The position numbers were made by a program, and so were the translations under genes. Shown piece by piece: positions 18,304-25,939 of a stretch of 64,000 bases of DNA (position 1 is its first letter; the number at the start of each line of letters is the position of its first letter). The stretch is from the NCBI RefSeq assembly GCF_025717005.1, contig NZ_JAOVZU010000004.1, forward strand, positions 124,001 through 188,000, in the 5' to 3' direction. The notes beneath the pieces are model-generated. The model saw only the letters and a program-made list of their open reading frames with translations. It had not been told where the DNA came from and did no database searches. This stretch comes from Actinotalea endophytica (GTDB taxonomy: Bacteria; Actinomycetota; Actinomycetes; Actinomycetales; Cellulomonadaceae).

Positions 18304-19428
18304 TCAGGCGAGGAAGCTGGGACGGGTGAGGACCTCCTCGAGCGAGGAGTAGCCGGGCGGCAGGACGTCGTAGGTGTGCAGGTCCTCCTCGCCGCGCAGC
18401 ACGCGCAGGCCGCCCTCGGCGAGCGCCTCCATCTCCTGCTCGCCGGGGACGACGGTGACCGGCGCGATGAACGAGACGAGCTCGCTCACCCAGCCGGTGA
18501 ACAGCTCGGAGTACGCGATGCCGCCGGTGAGCAGGATCTGGTCGACCTGACCGGCCCGGACCACGGACAGCTCACCGATCGCCTTCGCGACACCGAGCGC
18601 CATGGCTCGGTAGACCAGCTCGGCCTGCTCGTCACCGGCCGCGATCATCGCCTCGACGTCGCGCACGTCCTGCGTGCCGAACCAGGCCGCGAGGCCCGCG
18701 CCGCCGGCCAGGAACATCCGCATCTGCTGGTGGGTGCGGGTGCCGTCGTAGCAGAGGTCGGTCAGGAACCGGGTCGGGATCCGGCCCGCGCGCTGCGGGG
18801 ACATCGGGCCCTCGTCGTCGTAGACCCAGTCGGCGACCCGGCCGTGGTCGTGGAAGCCGAGCGAGATCCCGCCACCGAGGTGCGCGATCACCAGGTTCAG
18901 CTCGTCGTAGCGCCTGCCGATCGACGCGGCGTAGGTGTGGCCGGCCTTGCGGGTGTTCAACAGGTGCAGCACCGGCAGGTTCACCAGGTCGGGGATGCCG
19001 GTGACCTTCGCGACCGGGTCGACGCTGTCGACGCAGGTCGGGTCGTAGATGATCACCGGGACGCCGGTTCCGGCGACGAGCTCGGCGCCGATCATGGAGG
19101 ACAGCGCCGAGGCGTGCTGGGCGGGCGGCGCGTAGCGCTCGGTTGCGAGCATCAGCTCGTTCACGCCGTACGCCCCCGCCTGCGGGACGTGCCAGATCGT
19201 GCCGCCGCGGCACACCACCATGTCCAGGTCACCCAGGTCCAGGCCGTGCTCGACCAGGAACTCGGTGACCTGCGCGGTGCGGTACTCGAGCTGGTCGATC
19301 ACCTTGGGCATGGTCGCCAGGTCGGCGAGCGGGACGTCCAGGGACGCCTTGTGCAGCATCCGTTCGTCCTCGAACCACGCGACCTTGGTCGACGTCGACC
19401 CGCAGTTGATGGCCAGCAGCCGCTTCAT
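18304..19428 (-). CDS. buk: Butyrate kinase (ASKHA acid kinase)
   Basis: Acyl-phosphate kinase of 374 residues that makes ATP from an acyl phosphate. N-terminal phosphate-binding loop AINCGSTSTKVAWFED (residues 6-21), then VVCRGGTIWHVPQAGAYGVN and LVIAHLGGGISLGFHDHG near residues 180-195, and ILLTGGIAYSELF in the C-terminal half are diagnostic of butyrate kinases. The ATG at 19428 has GAGGAGGGG upstream. It is the first gene of the nine-gene unit and is divergent from the LysR gene; a run of three 15-bp repeats lies in its leader. Working with the phosphate butyryltransferase it would give substrate-level phosphorylation. Isobutyrate or propionate could equally be the acid. Confidence 0.9.
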   Translation of the reverse strand: MKRLLAINCGSTSTKVAWFEDERMLHKASLDVPLADLATMPKVIDQLEYRTAQVTEFLVEHGLDLGDLDMVVCRGGTIWHVPQAGAYGVNELMLATERYAPPAQHASALSSMIGAELVAGTGVPVIIYDPTCVDSVDPVAKVTGIPDLVNLPVLHLLNTRKAGHTYAASIGRRYDELNLVIAHLGGGISLGFHDHGRVADWVYDDEGPMSPQRAGRIPTRFLTDLCYDGTRTHQQMRMFLAGGAGLAAWFGTQDVRDVEAMIAAGDEQAELVYRAMALGVAKAIGELSVVRAGQVDQILLTGGIAYSELFTGWVSELVSFIAPVTVVPGEQEMEALAEGGLRVLRGEEDLHTYDVLPPGYSSLEEVLTRPSFLA

Positions 19429-19443
19429 CGGCCCCTCCTCGTC

Positions 19444-19488
19444 GTCATGCCTGGTGATGTCGTGCCTGGCGATGTCTTGCCTGGTGAT
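19444..19488. repeat. Three tandem 15-bp repeats in the butyrate kinase leader
   Basis: GTCATGCCTGGTGAT, GTCGTGCCTGGCGAT and GTCTTGCCTGGTGAT follow each other without a gap, differing at two positions. They lie 16-60 bp upstream of the butyrate kinase start codon, so probably within its untranslated leader. Confidence 0.85.
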
Positions 19489-19501
19489 GTCGAACCCGTC
19501 C

Positions 19502-19592
19502 TTGTCACAGCCGCCGACGACCGGCGCCGGACCTTTGTCACGGCTCGCTCCGGACCAGTCCGGCTACCGTCCCGATACAGGGGTCGCGACCC
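19502..19592. promoter_or_regulatory. Probable control region between buk and lysR
   Basis: Two direct repeats of TTGTCAC (19502-19508 and 19535-19541, 33 bp apart, about three helical turns) and a perfect palindrome GGGTCGCGACCC (19581-19592) lie between the divergent butyrate kinase and LysR genes. I see no clear copy here of the TGCSG-type box found elsewhere in the island. Confidence 0.4.
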
Positions 19593-19670
19593 GGGTCCAC
19601 GCACCCGGGGAGGACGACGCAGTCCGCGTCGCGAGAGGGCAGCCGGGACGGACCGGCCGGGAGGATCCAG

Positions 19671-20576
19671 GTGGACCTGCAGTCGCTGAAGTACTTCCAG
19701 TTCGTGGCGATGTACCGGAACTTCAGCAAGGCGGCCGAGCACTTCTACATCGGCCAGCCCGCGCTGAGCCGGCAGATCGCCTCGCTGGAGAAGGAGCTCG
19801 GCGTCCAGCTCTTCGACCGCGACACCCGCAACGTCTGCCTGACCGAGGCGGGCCGGGTGCTCTACGACAACGTGGACCTGCTGCTGCGCCACCACGAGCA
19901 CGTGCTGAGCCTCATGGACGCGGCGAAGCGCGGGTACGAGGGCCACCTCAGCATCGCGACGGTGCGCGACTTCAGCCCGCTGTTCACGGGCTTCGTCGAG
20001 CACTTCATGGCGGCGTACCCGAACGTGCACACCCGGGTCGAGGACGTCCCGTTCGACCAGCTGACCGAGAGCATCGTGCACGGCGTGTACGACGCGGCCT
20101 TCACGCTCGACTACGCGGTGCCGAACAACGACAAGCTCGCGACGATGCCGATCGGCGAGGACCAGTTCATCGCGCTGATGCGCCACGACGTGGCGCCCGA
20201 GCTCGGCGACGAGGTGACGCTGCGCGAGCTGCTCGGGCAGAACCTGATCATCCCGCGGCACATCGATCCGCCGTTCCTCAAGCAGCTGCGGCTGACCAGC
20301 CGCGAGCGCCGGGGCACCGACGGTGGGATCGAGTTCGTCCCCAACACCACCACCGCGGTGCTCCAGGCCGGACTCGGCATGGGCATCTGCTTCGTCCCGA
20401 AGCGGATCCTCCCCACGGCCGGCGGGCACGAGCAGTGGAAGATCTGCCGCCTGGCCGACGTCGAGGCCAGGTTCTCCCTGCTGCTGGTGCGTCAGAAGGA
20501 CAACGAGTCCAGGACGCTGCAGAACTTCGTCGACCTGGTCCGTGACGAACGGAGGGGGTACCGGGTGGCGCGGTGA
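19671..20576 (+). CDS. LysR-family transcriptional regulator
   Basis: LysR-type regulator, 301 residues. GTG start at 19671 with GGGAGGA upstream. The N-terminal winged helix-turn-helix is clear (YFQFVAMYRNFSKAAEHF, then ALSRQIASLEKELGVQLFDR, residues 9-50), followed by LTEAGRVLYDN and a two-lobed effector domain (VRDFSPLFTGFVEHFMAAYP, GLGMGICFVPKRI). It reads divergently from butyrate kinase, the standard place for a LysR activator of the adjacent catabolic operon. It is the only regulator in the 8-30 kb island, and the palindromes shared by several promoters there all have the T-N11-A form that LysR proteins bind, so it is the prime candidate to control them. The inducer is unknown, likely a pathway intermediate. 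Confidence 0.9.
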   Translation: MDLQSLKYFQFVAMYRNFSKAAEHFYIGQPALSRQIASLEKELGVQLFDRDTRNVCLTEAGRVLYDNVDLLLRHHEHVLSLMDAAKRGYEGHLSIATVRDFSPLFTGFVEHFMAAYPNVHTRVEDVPFDQLTESIVHGVYDAAFTLDYAVPNNDKLATMPIGEDQFIALMRHDVAPELGDEVTLRELLGQNLIIPRHIDPPFLKQLRLTSRERRGTDGGIEFVPNTTTAVLQAGLGMGICFVPKRILPTAGGHEQWKICRLADVEARFSLLLVRQKDNESRTLQNFVDLVRDERRGYRVAR

Positions 20577-20618
20577 GCCCTCCGGCCACCGTCGACCTCC
20601 TCCGCCCGCCACGGGGCC

Positions 20619-20711
20619 TCAGAGCCCCTGGGGCAGCCCGACGACGTCGAGCTCCCCGTCGAAGCTCGACCACGTCACGGATTCCGTGGTGGTCACGTCT
20701 GGATTCCCCAT
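20619..20711 (-). CDS. Possible small protein of 30 residues, unrecognised
   Basis: Short open frame from an ATG at 20711 to a TGA at 20619. I do not recognise the product; it is Thr/Ser-rich in the middle and ends in DGELDVVGLPQGL. About 27 of 30 codons end in G or C, which fits real coding sequence here, but such bias is also common by chance at this GC content. An in-frame ATG at 20756 would give 45 residues; both ATGs follow CAGGA directly with almost no spacing, so neither has a convincing ribosome binding site. A LysR-like box at 20890-20904 lies upstream on this strand. No modifying enzyme for a peptide product is encoded nearby. Confidence 0.25.
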   Translation of the reverse strand: MGNPDVTTTESVTWSSFDGELDVVGLPQGL

Positions 20712-20889
20712 TCCTGCGTGCTGGCTGCGAATGCCGGACAACGCGGTGGAGTGCATTCCTGTGCCACCTCGACCTCGACGTGGCAACCGCTCCCGCGGCC
20801 TGCTCCCCACCGGCCCGACAATGACGCGCAAAGCCGCCGTGCCGGATCTCTGACCCTCTGATCGTCTCGGTGCCCGGAGGGATCGGGAA

Positions 20890-20904
20890 ATGCCGGTGAC
20901 GCAT
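20890..20904. promoter_or_regulatory. Weak LysR-type box (ATGC-N7-GCAT)
   Basis: ATGCCGGTGACGCAT contains TGC...GCA in T-N11-A form, like the boxes at 10406, 22236 and 24343, but no -10 element stands at the shared spacing in either direction. Confidence 0.3.
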
Positions 20905-20927
20905 CAGTCGGGCCGCGTCCGGGCATG

Positions 20928-20964
20928 CCGGTGCCCGGCCGAGGGAAGGTCGGCCGGGCACCGG
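20928..20964 (-). terminator. Strong hairpin after the crotonase gene
   Basis: Perfect 15-bp stem (CCGGTGCCCGGCCGA and its complement) with a 7-nt loop, 37 bp past the crotonase stop codon. No T-run, but the stem is long and faces both the crotonase gene and the distant end of the LysR gene. Confidence 0.65.
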
Positions 20965-21000
20965 TCGTTCGTCAGCGGCGGCGGCCGCCGGCGAGTCGGG

Positions 21001-21993
21001 TCACTTGATCTCGTCCTCTTCCTGGCCGCCGTTCACGCGCGGGCGGACGACCTTGCCCTTCTTCTCGGCGGCTTTGACCAGCTCGGCCTCCTCGTGGGCC
21101 CACTCCCAGAAGCTCACCTCGTGCGGGGAGTGCTCGGTGGCGGTGTTCCACATCTCCGTCGCGAACGCGTTGCGGACCTCGTTCGCGATGTCCTCCTTCC
21201 ACGGCTTGCGCAGCTGCTGCACCGTGAGCCGGCGGGTCTGCCGGGTCCCGGCGCGCATGATCAGCTCGGCGATCTCGTGGGCCCGGGCGTAGGCCGCCTC
21301 GGTGTCGTCGCAGATCTCGTTGACCATGCCCAGCTCGAGCGCCTTGCGCGCCGTGATGATCTCGCCGGTGAGCTCGGCGTAGGCGAAGCGCTTGCGCCCC
21401 ATGAGCTCGCGCCACGCGATCTGGATGCCGTCGCCGGGCACCATGTTGACCCGGAAGTGCATCTCCGTGGTCCACGCGTCCTCGGTGCACAGCGTGATGT
21501 CGGAGAAGAGCACCAGGTCGGTGTGGAAGGCCGCGCCGTTCCACACGCCGATCGTCGGGACCTCGACGTCGAAGACCTGGCCCTCGATGTCGTTCGTGCC
21601 GTCGTAGTACTGGTACTCGTACAGCCGCCAGGCGTGCTCGGGGGCCGAGTCGAACTCGTGCGCGTAGCCCATCGAGCCGTCGTCCTGCGGCCGCCCGATG
21701 CCCTTGAACAGGTCCTTGCCGGAGCCGCCGAGGATGATGACCTCGTTCTCGGGGTCACGTCCGGCCCAGTCGAAGAAGTAGTGCAGGCCCTGGTGCGCCT
21801 GGGCGTTCCACACCAGCGAGTCGCCGTTGGTGTGCAGCCGCGCCTCGAGGATGCCGTTCTCCCGCTTCATGATGAGGAAGTCCTTGCATGCCTCCTGGTA
21901 CTGCTCGAAGGTCACGTGGGGGATCGTCCCCAGCTCCTTGTGCGGGAGCTCCTTGCGCTTGTCGTGGTCCGACTCGTAGTTCCCTCTGATCAT
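21001..21993 (-). CDS. Crotonase-superfamily hydrolase resembling 6-oxocamphor hydrolase
   Basis: Protein of 330 residues in the enoyl-CoA hydratase/isomerase fold. ATG at 21993 follows AAGGAAGGAAAG. It matches 6-oxocamphor hydrolase better than ordinary hydratases: HTNGDSLVW at 54-62 (the hydrolase has SLVW at the same place), EVPTIGVWNG, and VNMVPGDGIQIAW. 6-Oxocamphor hydrolase uses His122, His145 and Asp154 to break a carbon-carbon bond in a cyclic beta-diketone without CoA. The equivalents here are His157, His179 and Asp188, with spacings 22 and 9 against 23 and 9. About 60 extra residues follow the core. The gene is divergent from an SDR dehydrogenase. A ring-opening diketone hydrolase is therefore likely, though a CoA-dependent hydratase is not excluded. 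Confidence 0.7.
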   Translation of the reverse strand: MIRGNYESDHDKRKELPHKELGTIPHVTFEQYQEACKDFLIMKRENGILEARLHTNGDSLVWNAQAHQGLHYFFDWAGRDPENEVIILGGSGKDLFKGIGRPQDDGSMGYAHEFDSAPEHAWRLYEYQYYDGTNDIEGQVFDVEVPTIGVWNGAAFHTDLVLFSDITLCTEDAWTTEMHFRVNMVPGDGIQIAWRELMGRKRFAYAELTGEIITARKALELGMVNEICDDTEAAYARAHEIAELIMRAGTRQTRRLTVQQLRKPWKEDIANEVRNAFATEMWNTATEHSPHEVSFWEWAHEEAELVKAAEKKGKVVRPRVNGGQEEDEIK

Positions 21994-22318
21994 TGCGGGT
22001 TCTCTTTCCTTCCTTGGGGACGGCGCCTCATTCTTGGACGACGCGCGAGGCGGCCACCGTCGGCACGCTCGCTCGCCACGCTTTCCCTGCCAGTAACTCA
22101 GTGCGCGCGCGGGTGAGCCAATCCCGATGCTGCATAGATCACCGGCTCCGCCCCCTTTTCCGGCACGCGCGCCGGGACCACCCGCCCCGGCACGCGGGGG
22201 GCGGCCCGTTCGGCACCGCCGCCCGGACCGACTCATGCGGGTTCCGCATGCCGCGATTCACGGGCGCGCGCCTAGCGTCGGACGTCGCGAGAACGCCGCG
22301 AGAGGACGGGAACCCACC
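21994..22318. other. 325-bp divergent promoter region between crotonase and SDR genes
   Basis: Contains the shared promoter copy C for the SDR gene (22235-22278) and, for the crotonase side, only a short palindrome ATGCTGCAT at 22127-22135 next to a GTGAG sequence, which may be a weak relative of the same box. No open frame in it looks coding. Confidence 0.6.
22235..22278 (+). promoter_or_regulatory. Shared promoter, copy C, with LysR-type box (SDR gene)
   Basis: ATGCGGGTTCCGCAT (a T-N11-A palindrome, centre at 22242), then ATTCAC, then the -10 element TAGCGT at 22273-22278. Spacing from box centre to -10 is 31 nt, identical to copies A and B. The SDR start codon is 41 nt past the -10. Confidence 0.65.
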
Positions 22319-23080
22319 ATGGGCGTGCTTCAGGACAAGGTTGCGGTGGTCACGGGGGCCAACTCCGGGATCGGGCGCGCGACGGCCGCACTGTTCGTCG
22401 CGGAGGGCGCGACCGTGGTCGTGTGCGGACGGCGCACCACGGCGAACGAGCAGGTCGTTCAGGAGCTGCGGGTGGCCGGCGGTCGCGCCCTCGCCGTGCA
22501 GGCCGACGTCTCGGCCGCGACGGACTGCCGCCGGGTGGTCGACGCCACGGTCGAGGCGTTCGGACGCATCGACGTCCTGGTCAACAACGCCGGGATCGGC
22601 GACCGGCACATGCCGATCGACGAGTGCTCGGAGGACTGGTTCGACACCGTCGTCAGGACCGACCAGTACTCCGTGTACTACATGACCAAGTACGTGCTGG
22701 AGCACATGGTCGGTGCGGGTTCCGGTTCGATCGTCAACGTCTCGTCGATCGGAGCCGGCGGGGTCGCGGGCATCGCCTACAGCGCCGCGAAGGCGGCGGT
22801 GAACGCGATGACCAAGAACGTCGCGATCCGGTACGCGGCCACCGGGATCCGCTGCAACGCGGTCGCTCCCGGACCGACCCCGACACCGCTGAACGGGCCA
22901 GAGGCGGCGGCCGCCTTCCACGCAGAGTTCGCCGAGATGTGCGCCAGGCACATCGACGTGACGCTGCCCACCGCGTCGGCACAGGACCAGGCGCAGGCGA
23001 TCTGCTGGTTCGCCTCGGACGCGTCACGGTCGGTCACGGGACAGGTCCTGTACGTCGACCACGGCACGAGCCTGTACTGA
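22319..23080 (+). CDS. Short-chain dehydrogenase/reductase (SDR)
   Basis: Classical SDR of 253 residues; NAD(P)-dependent alcohol/ketone conversion in the cytoplasm. Cofactor motif TGANSGIG at 12-19, NNAG at 89-92, and catalytic Ser142/143, Tyr154 and Lys158 in AYSAAK. The ATG at 22319 follows GAGAGGACGGGAACCCACC. It is transcribed away from the diketone-hydrolase-like gene and carries the shared LysR-box promoter, so it should act in the same pathway, either making a cyclic diketone from a hydroxyketone or reducing a polyhydroxy-aromatic ring. Phloroglucinol reductases of anaerobes are SDR proteins, but the sequence alone does not identify this one as such. Confidence 0.88.
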   Translation: MGVLQDKVAVVTGANSGIGRATAALFVAEGATVVVCGRRTTANEQVVQELRVAGGRALAVQADVSAATDCRRVVDATVEAFGRIDVLVNNAGIGDRHMPIDECSEDWFDTVVRTDQYSVYYMTKYVLEHMVGAGSGSIVNVSSIGAGGVAGIAYSAAKAAVNAMTKNVAIRYAATGIRCNAVAPGPTPTPLNGPEAAAAFHAEFAEMCARHIDVTLPTASAQDQAQAICWFASDASRSVTGQVLYVDHGTSLY

Positions 23081-23085
23081 CCGCG

Positions 23086-23130
23086 GCACGAGAAGGGGCC
23101 CCGCAGCACGCGCGGGGCCCCTTCTCGTGC
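23086..23130. terminator. Bidirectional hairpin between SDR and thiolase genes
   Basis: Perfect 19-bp stem (GCACGAGAAGGGGCCCCGC and its complement) with a 7-nt loop between two convergent genes, 5 bp after the SDR stop and 14 bp from the thiolase stop. Confidence 0.85.
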
Positions 23131-23143
23131 GGTTCTGGTGCCG

Positions 23144-24295
23144 TCAGACCAGCTCGAAGGTCCCGGCCGCCCCCATGCCGCCGCCGATGCACATGGTGAC
23201 CAGCGCGCGCCGACCACCGGTCTCGGCGAGCTCCGCGAGCGCCTTGCAGGTGAGCACCGCGCCGGTCGCGCCCAGGGGGTGGCCCATGGCCAGGCCGCCG
23301 CCGTTGCGGTTCACCCGGGCCCAGTCGATGCCGAGCTCACGCAGCACCGCGATGGACTGCGACGCGAAGGCCTCGTTCAGCTCGATCACGTCGATGTCGT
23401 CGAGGCCCAGGCCGGTACGAGCCAGCACCTTCGGCACGGCGGCGATCGGTCCGATGCCCATCACGTCGGCGTCGACGCCGGCGACCGCGAAGCCGACGAC
23501 CCGCGCGATCGGGGTCGCGCCGATCTCCTCGGCCTTGGCCCGCGACATGAGCACTGCGAAGGCGGCTCCGTCGCTGCGCTGCGAGGAGGTGCCCGCGGTG
23601 ACCGAGCCGTCCTCGGCGAACACCGGCTTGAGCCCGGCCAGACCCTCCATCGAGGTGCTCGGCCGGATCCCCTCGTCGATCTCGAACGTCGTGGTCGAGC
23701 CGTCCTCGGCGACCGCGGTGACCGGGACGATCTGGCCGGCGAACCGGCCCGCCTCGCGTGCAGCGGTGGCCCGCGCGTGGGAGTCGACGGCCATCGCGTC
23801 CATCTCCTCGCGGGTGATCCCCCAGCGCCGGGCCACGTTCTCGGCGGTGATGCCCATCGGGATGTAGGCGTCGGTCTCGGCCTCGAGCACCGGGTCCTTG
23901 AACCGCTCGTCGTCGCTGAGCACCGGGGAGGACATGTGCTCGACCCCACCGGCCACCACGACGTCCGCCATCCCGGCGTCGATCGCGGCCGACGCCGCAG
24001 CGATCGTCTGCAGGCCGGAGGCGCAGAACCGGGTCACGGTCTGGCCGCTCACCGAGCTCGGCAGGCCCGCGCGCAGCACGATGTTGCGGGCTGCGTTGAG
24101 GCCCATGGTGGTCTCGGGCAGGGCGCACCCGACGATCACGTCGTCGATGTCGCCCGGGTCGAGCTGCGGCACGCGGGCGAGCACGCCGCGCAGCACCTCG
24201 GCGCCGAACGCGACCGGGTGGGTGCGCACCAGGCTGCCCTTGCCGGCCTTGGCGATGGCGGATCGGCCGTAGGCGACGATCACGGCGTCGGTCAT
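23144..24295 (-). CDS. Thiolase (acetyl-CoA C-acyltransferase)
   Basis: Second thiolase of the island, 383 residues, of the degradative 3-ketoacyl-CoA thiolase type. Active-site residues: Cys91 in RFCASGLQT, the His of AMGHPLGATGA and the Cys of MCIGGGMG. ELNEAFAS before the His is also usual. ATG at 24295 has AGGACTCCTGAC in front. It has none of the insertion seen in the first thiolase. It forms its own transcript, with a hairpin on each side and a LysR-type box 48-60 bp upstream. It may thiolyse a longer 3-ketoacyl-CoA than acetoacetyl-CoA, or back up the first enzyme; the sequence does not settle the chain length. Confidence 0.92.
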   Translation of the reverse strand: MTDAVIVAYGRSAIAKAGKGSLVRTHPVAFGAEVLRGVLARVPQLDPGDIDDVIVGCALPETTMGLNAARNIVLRAGLPSSVSGQTVTRFCASGLQTIAAASAAIDAGMADVVVAGGVEHMSSPVLSDDERFKDPVLEAETDAYIPMGITAENVARRWGITREEMDAMAVDSHARATAAREAGRFAGQIVPVTAVAEDGSTTTFEIDEGIRPSTSMEGLAGLKPVFAEDGSVTAGTSSQRSDGAAFAVLMSRAKAEEIGATPIARVVGFAVAGVDADVMGIGPIAAVPKVLARTGLGLDDIDVIELNEAFASQSIAVLRELGIDWARVNRNGGGLAMGHPLGATGAVLTCKALAELAETGGRRALVTMCIGGGMGAAGTFELV

Positions 24296-24342
24296 GTCAG
24301 GAGTCCTTCTCTCGGGCGGCGATGCCGCGTACTGGTATCCAG

Positions 24343-24355
24343 TGCCGGATCGGCA
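24343..24355. promoter_or_regulatory. LysR-type box upstream of the second thiolase
   Basis: TGCCGGATCGGCA, 13 bp in T-N11-A form, differs at two central positions from the box of copy A. It lies 48-60 bp upstream of the thiolase start. A second palindrome, ACTGGTATCCAGT (24331-24343), directly abuts it. The ATyCAC and TAGNNT elements of the other promoters are not at their usual distance. Confidence 0.5.
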
Positions 24356-24399
24356 GGATCGAACCGGCGAGGTCCGGGGGTGGAGCCCGGAAGACGACG

Positions 24400-24442
24400 C
24401 CGGGCGGGGCGTGCAGTCCGCGTCGCTGCACACCCCGCCCGG
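24400..24442 (-). terminator. Hairpin after the MFS gene
   Basis: 17-bp stem with one G-U type mismatch (CCGGGCGGGGCGTGCAG against CTGCACACCCCGCCCGG) and a 9-nt loop, starting 8 bp beyond the MFS stop codon at 24450. Confidence 0.7.
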
Positions 24443-24449
24443 AGGCGGG

Positions 24450-25808
24450 TCAGATGCTCTCGACCGTTGCGGTCTCGGCCTCCGCGGTGACCAGGCTGGC
24501 GTGGTCGACCTTGGCCTGCTTGAGGAACAGCGCCGGGATGATGCCGAGTGCGCACACCACCGACATGATGACGATCGACAGCGTGAAGTGACCGGTCGCG
24601 CCGAGCGCGTGGGCACCGGCCCACACACCCGCCGAACCGCCGAAGATCCCCAGTCCCATCGCGTAGCCACCGAGCTTGCCGGCGCTCTGCGGGTAGGACT
24701 TGGCCAGGTAGGCGAGGGCGTTCGGGTTGATCCAGGCGAAGAAGAAGCCTGCGATGCAGACCACGATGCCCATCACCACGGCGTTGCTCGTGGCGAACGG
24801 CGCGAGCATGGCCAGGCCGAAGATCGCGCCCATCGAGAAGCCCAGGATGATGCCCGGGCGCACCCGGCCGCGCATCAGCTTCTCGGTGAAGGCACCGGCC
24901 GCGAAGGCACCGGCGAAGTTGAACGCCTGCGCGATCGCGAGCATCGTGCCACCCGCCGCGAACCCGACGCCGATGTCGCCGTTGGTCAGGTAGGTCGGGG
25001 ACAGGTCGTTGAACGCCTGGTACACCCACGACAGGATGAAGACGCACGCGATGGCAGCCCAGGTCACCGGGTGCCGCAGCGCGGCGCGGAGCTGGTGCTG
25101 CACCGCCGACCGCTCGGCCGGCGTCATGTCCTCGGCGCGAACCTCGGCCTGCTTCGGACCGAACGCCACGATCAAGGCCATGACCAGCGCGACGGCCGCG
25201 ATCGGCCACAGCGAGAACAGCGCGTCCTGGAACGAACCAGCGTGTGCCTCGAGCACCCCACCCATCGTGAGCTGGCCGATGCCGACGCCCGCCGCCATCG
25301 CCGCACCCTGGGTGCCCGTCACGATGGCGCGCTCGTTCACCGGGAATCTCCGGGCCGCGACCGACGCCGACGACGCCATGATCGGTCCCGTGCCCAGGCC
25401 CTGGATGACCCGGAGCAGGACCACACCTCCGACGGTCTGGCCGACGGACGGCATCAGGATCCAGCCGATCGCGATCATCGAGATGCCGAAGAAGTAGACG
25501 GCCAGGAAGCCGAACTTGTCGATGAACCAGCCGCCACCGAGCGCGCCGACGGCGACCGCGAGGTTGAAGTAGAGCATCGCGACGTTGGCGATCTCACCGA
25601 TGTTCAGCGCACCGTCGGGCAGCGGCGTGTTGCCCGAGAGGATGTCGCCGGCGATCGAGGGGTCCGGCAGGAAGCTCGCGAAGATCCCCGGGATCATCGG
25701 GGCGGGGGCGATCAGCGCCACGGCCGTGGTGCCCGTGACGATGAAGAGCGTGAGGAGCACGAACCACCGGAACGGTGAGTACGTGATCTCCTTGACTGAC
25801 GTGGACAT
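24450..25808 (-). CDS. MFS transporter
   Basis: Carrier of 452 residues with about 12 membrane segments in two halves and a charged central loop (GPKQAEVRAEDMTPAERSA). The N-terminal half shows GGWFIDKFGFLAVYFFG, the family's loop 2-3 pattern, and GLGTGPIMASSASVAARRFP in the fifth-segment region. ATG at 25808 follows AAAGGGGATG. It lies 129 bp after the flavoprotein gene on the same strand and is probably the last gene of the electron-transfer operon. Pathway context suggests uptake of the aromatic or alicyclic substrate; the sequence does not show which. It is not a close copy of the other MFS carrier in this island. Confidence 0.85.
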   Translation of the reverse strand: MSTSVKEITYSPFRWFVLLTLFIVTGTTAVALIAPAPMIPGIFASFLPDPSIAGDILSGNTPLPDGALNIGEIANVAMLYFNLAVAVGALGGGWFIDKFGFLAVYFFGISMIAIGWILMPSVGQTVGGVVLLRVIQGLGTGPIMASSASVAARRFPVNERAIVTGTQGAAMAAGVGIGQLTMGGVLEAHAGSFQDALFSLWPIAAVALVMALIVAFGPKQAEVRAEDMTPAERSAVQHQLRAALRHPVTWAAIACVFILSWVYQAFNDLSPTYLTNGDIGVGFAAGGTMLAIAQAFNFAGAFAAGAFTEKLMRGRVRPGIILGFSMGAIFGLAMLAPFATSNAVVMGIVVCIAGFFFAWINPNALAYLAKSYPQSAGKLGGYAMGLGIFGGSAGVWAGAHALGATGHFTLSIVIMSVVCALGIIPALFLKQAKVDHASLVTAEAETATVESI

Positions 25809-25924
25809 GGGTGCACATCCCCTTTGATATGGACGGACTTCTCGGGTGGAGGGTTGGGTTGGGGTGCTGCACCGTGCCGAGGCCGGGGGGACCGGGGGCT
25901 CTTTCCTAGGACGGTGTTTCTACC

Positions 25925-25939
25925 GACGGCTCAGCCGTC
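25925..25939 (-). terminator. Small hairpin overlapping the flavoprotein stop codon
   Basis: GACGGC-TCA-GCCGTC, a 6-bp stem that overlaps the end of the flavoprotein gene. It is short and could at most reduce read-through into the MFS gene. Confidence 0.3.

Larger units (their letters stand above)
20577..21000. other. 424-bp gap between LysR gene and crotonase gene
   Basis: No recognised gene. It holds a possible 30-codon reading frame on the minus strand (20619-20711), an ATGC-N7-GCAT palindrome at 20890-20904 that resembles the island's LysR box, and a strong hairpin at 20928-20964. Confidence 0.6.

Noticed and set aside
22127-22135. ATGCTGCAT as a full copy of the shared promoter for the crotonase gene
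   Set aside because: The palindrome is shorter, the T-N11-A form is missing and there is no TAGNNT at the right distance; at best a distant relative.
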